Of a DNA stretch of 6,125 nucleotides, positions 5,906 through 6,125 are shown in pieces. A program made the translations under genes and the position numbers. The stretch is from Acidobacteriaceae bacterium (lineage in GTDB: Bacteria; Acidobacteriota; Terriglobia; Terriglobales; Acidobacteriaceae). The stretch spans positions 420 to 6,544 of the forward strand of contig PLKU01000251.1 of the NCBI GenBank assembly GCA_003140705.1, in the 5' to 3' direction. The stretch's first letter is position 1. The number at the start of each line of letters is the position of its first letter. The notes under the pieces are model-generated. The model was not told the origin of the DNA. It made no database searches and was given only the letters and a program-made list of their open reading frames with translations.

Positions 5906-6125
5906 CGAACCTTAGACCTGAGATAGATACCGCTCCGGACGCGAACCAACTTGTCGCCAAATCAACGATGCTCCTGTGGAGCGCTCTAGATGAAGGGCCT
6001 GCCGAATCTTAGATTGGCGCTCAGTTAACCGGCCATTCTCTGCTCCGACTCGGGCGTGAGGATCCCAACGCAATGCCAATTTGAACACGACTGGAACAGT
6101 GATCGTCTCAAAAAAGCGAAGGCCT
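5906..6125. other. Noncoding end of the window
   Basis: I see no gene in these 220 bases on either strand. A small perfect hairpin GCTCC-TGT-GGAGC lies at 5970-5982 without a T-run. The last fifteen bases, AAAAAAGCGAAGGCCT (from 6111, counting the A-run), look like the left arm of a terminator continuing past the window. Confidence 0.4.

Noticed and set aside
5895..5920. TTCGAA-containing segment resembling a tRNA T-loop
   Set aside because: The flanking five-base stems do not pair and no cloverleaf can be built around it on either strand.

Overview
The window reads as chromosomal DNA of a moderately GC-rich Gram-negative soil bacterium, most likely an acidobacterium. This is inferred from three protein types common in that phylum: a sigma factor of the 'Sigma70_ECF' type, a secreted lipocalin-like small protein, and a large exported TPR-CHAT protein. 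No rRNA or tRNA marker is present, so the taxonomy is a guess from gene style. I see no mobile element, CRISPR array or recognisable RNA family.

Layout. A secreted hypothetical protein of 192 codons runs leftwards (621 to 43). A 222-bp divergent intergenic region separates it from an ECF sigma factor gene running rightwards (844-1410). A 405-bp gene-free interval follows. It holds a two-step inverted repeat (1558-1621), a tandem 9-bp repeat (1741-1758) and a plausible promoter. Next come an exported dienelactone-hydrolase-type alpha/beta hydrolase (1816-2661) and, 85 bp later on the same strand, a 1040-codon exported protein (2747-5869) with about eleven 40-residue TPR units and a C-terminal CHAT (caspase-like) domain with an apparently intact His-Cys dyad. 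The last 256 bp contain a terminator-like hairpin and no convincing gene. The window ends in what looks like one arm of another terminator.

How the parts may fit. The hydrolase and TPR-CHAT genes are probably co-transcribed and both products carry Sec signal peptides, so they should act in the periplasm or outside the cell. The sigma factor is the only cytoplasmic product and the obvious candidate regulator. No anti-sigma factor or Ser/Thr kinase, the usual controllers of such sigma factors, lies in the window. The most interesting point is an ECF sigma factor next to a TPR-CHAT protease-like protein. This recalls type III-E CRISPR loci, where the TPR-CHAT protease Csx29 controls a sigma factor by cleaving Csx30. 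Here there is no CRISPR component and the CHAT protein is predicted to be exported, so any link would have to cross the membrane or run from sigma factor to target gene. That is a hypothesis, not something the sequence proves.
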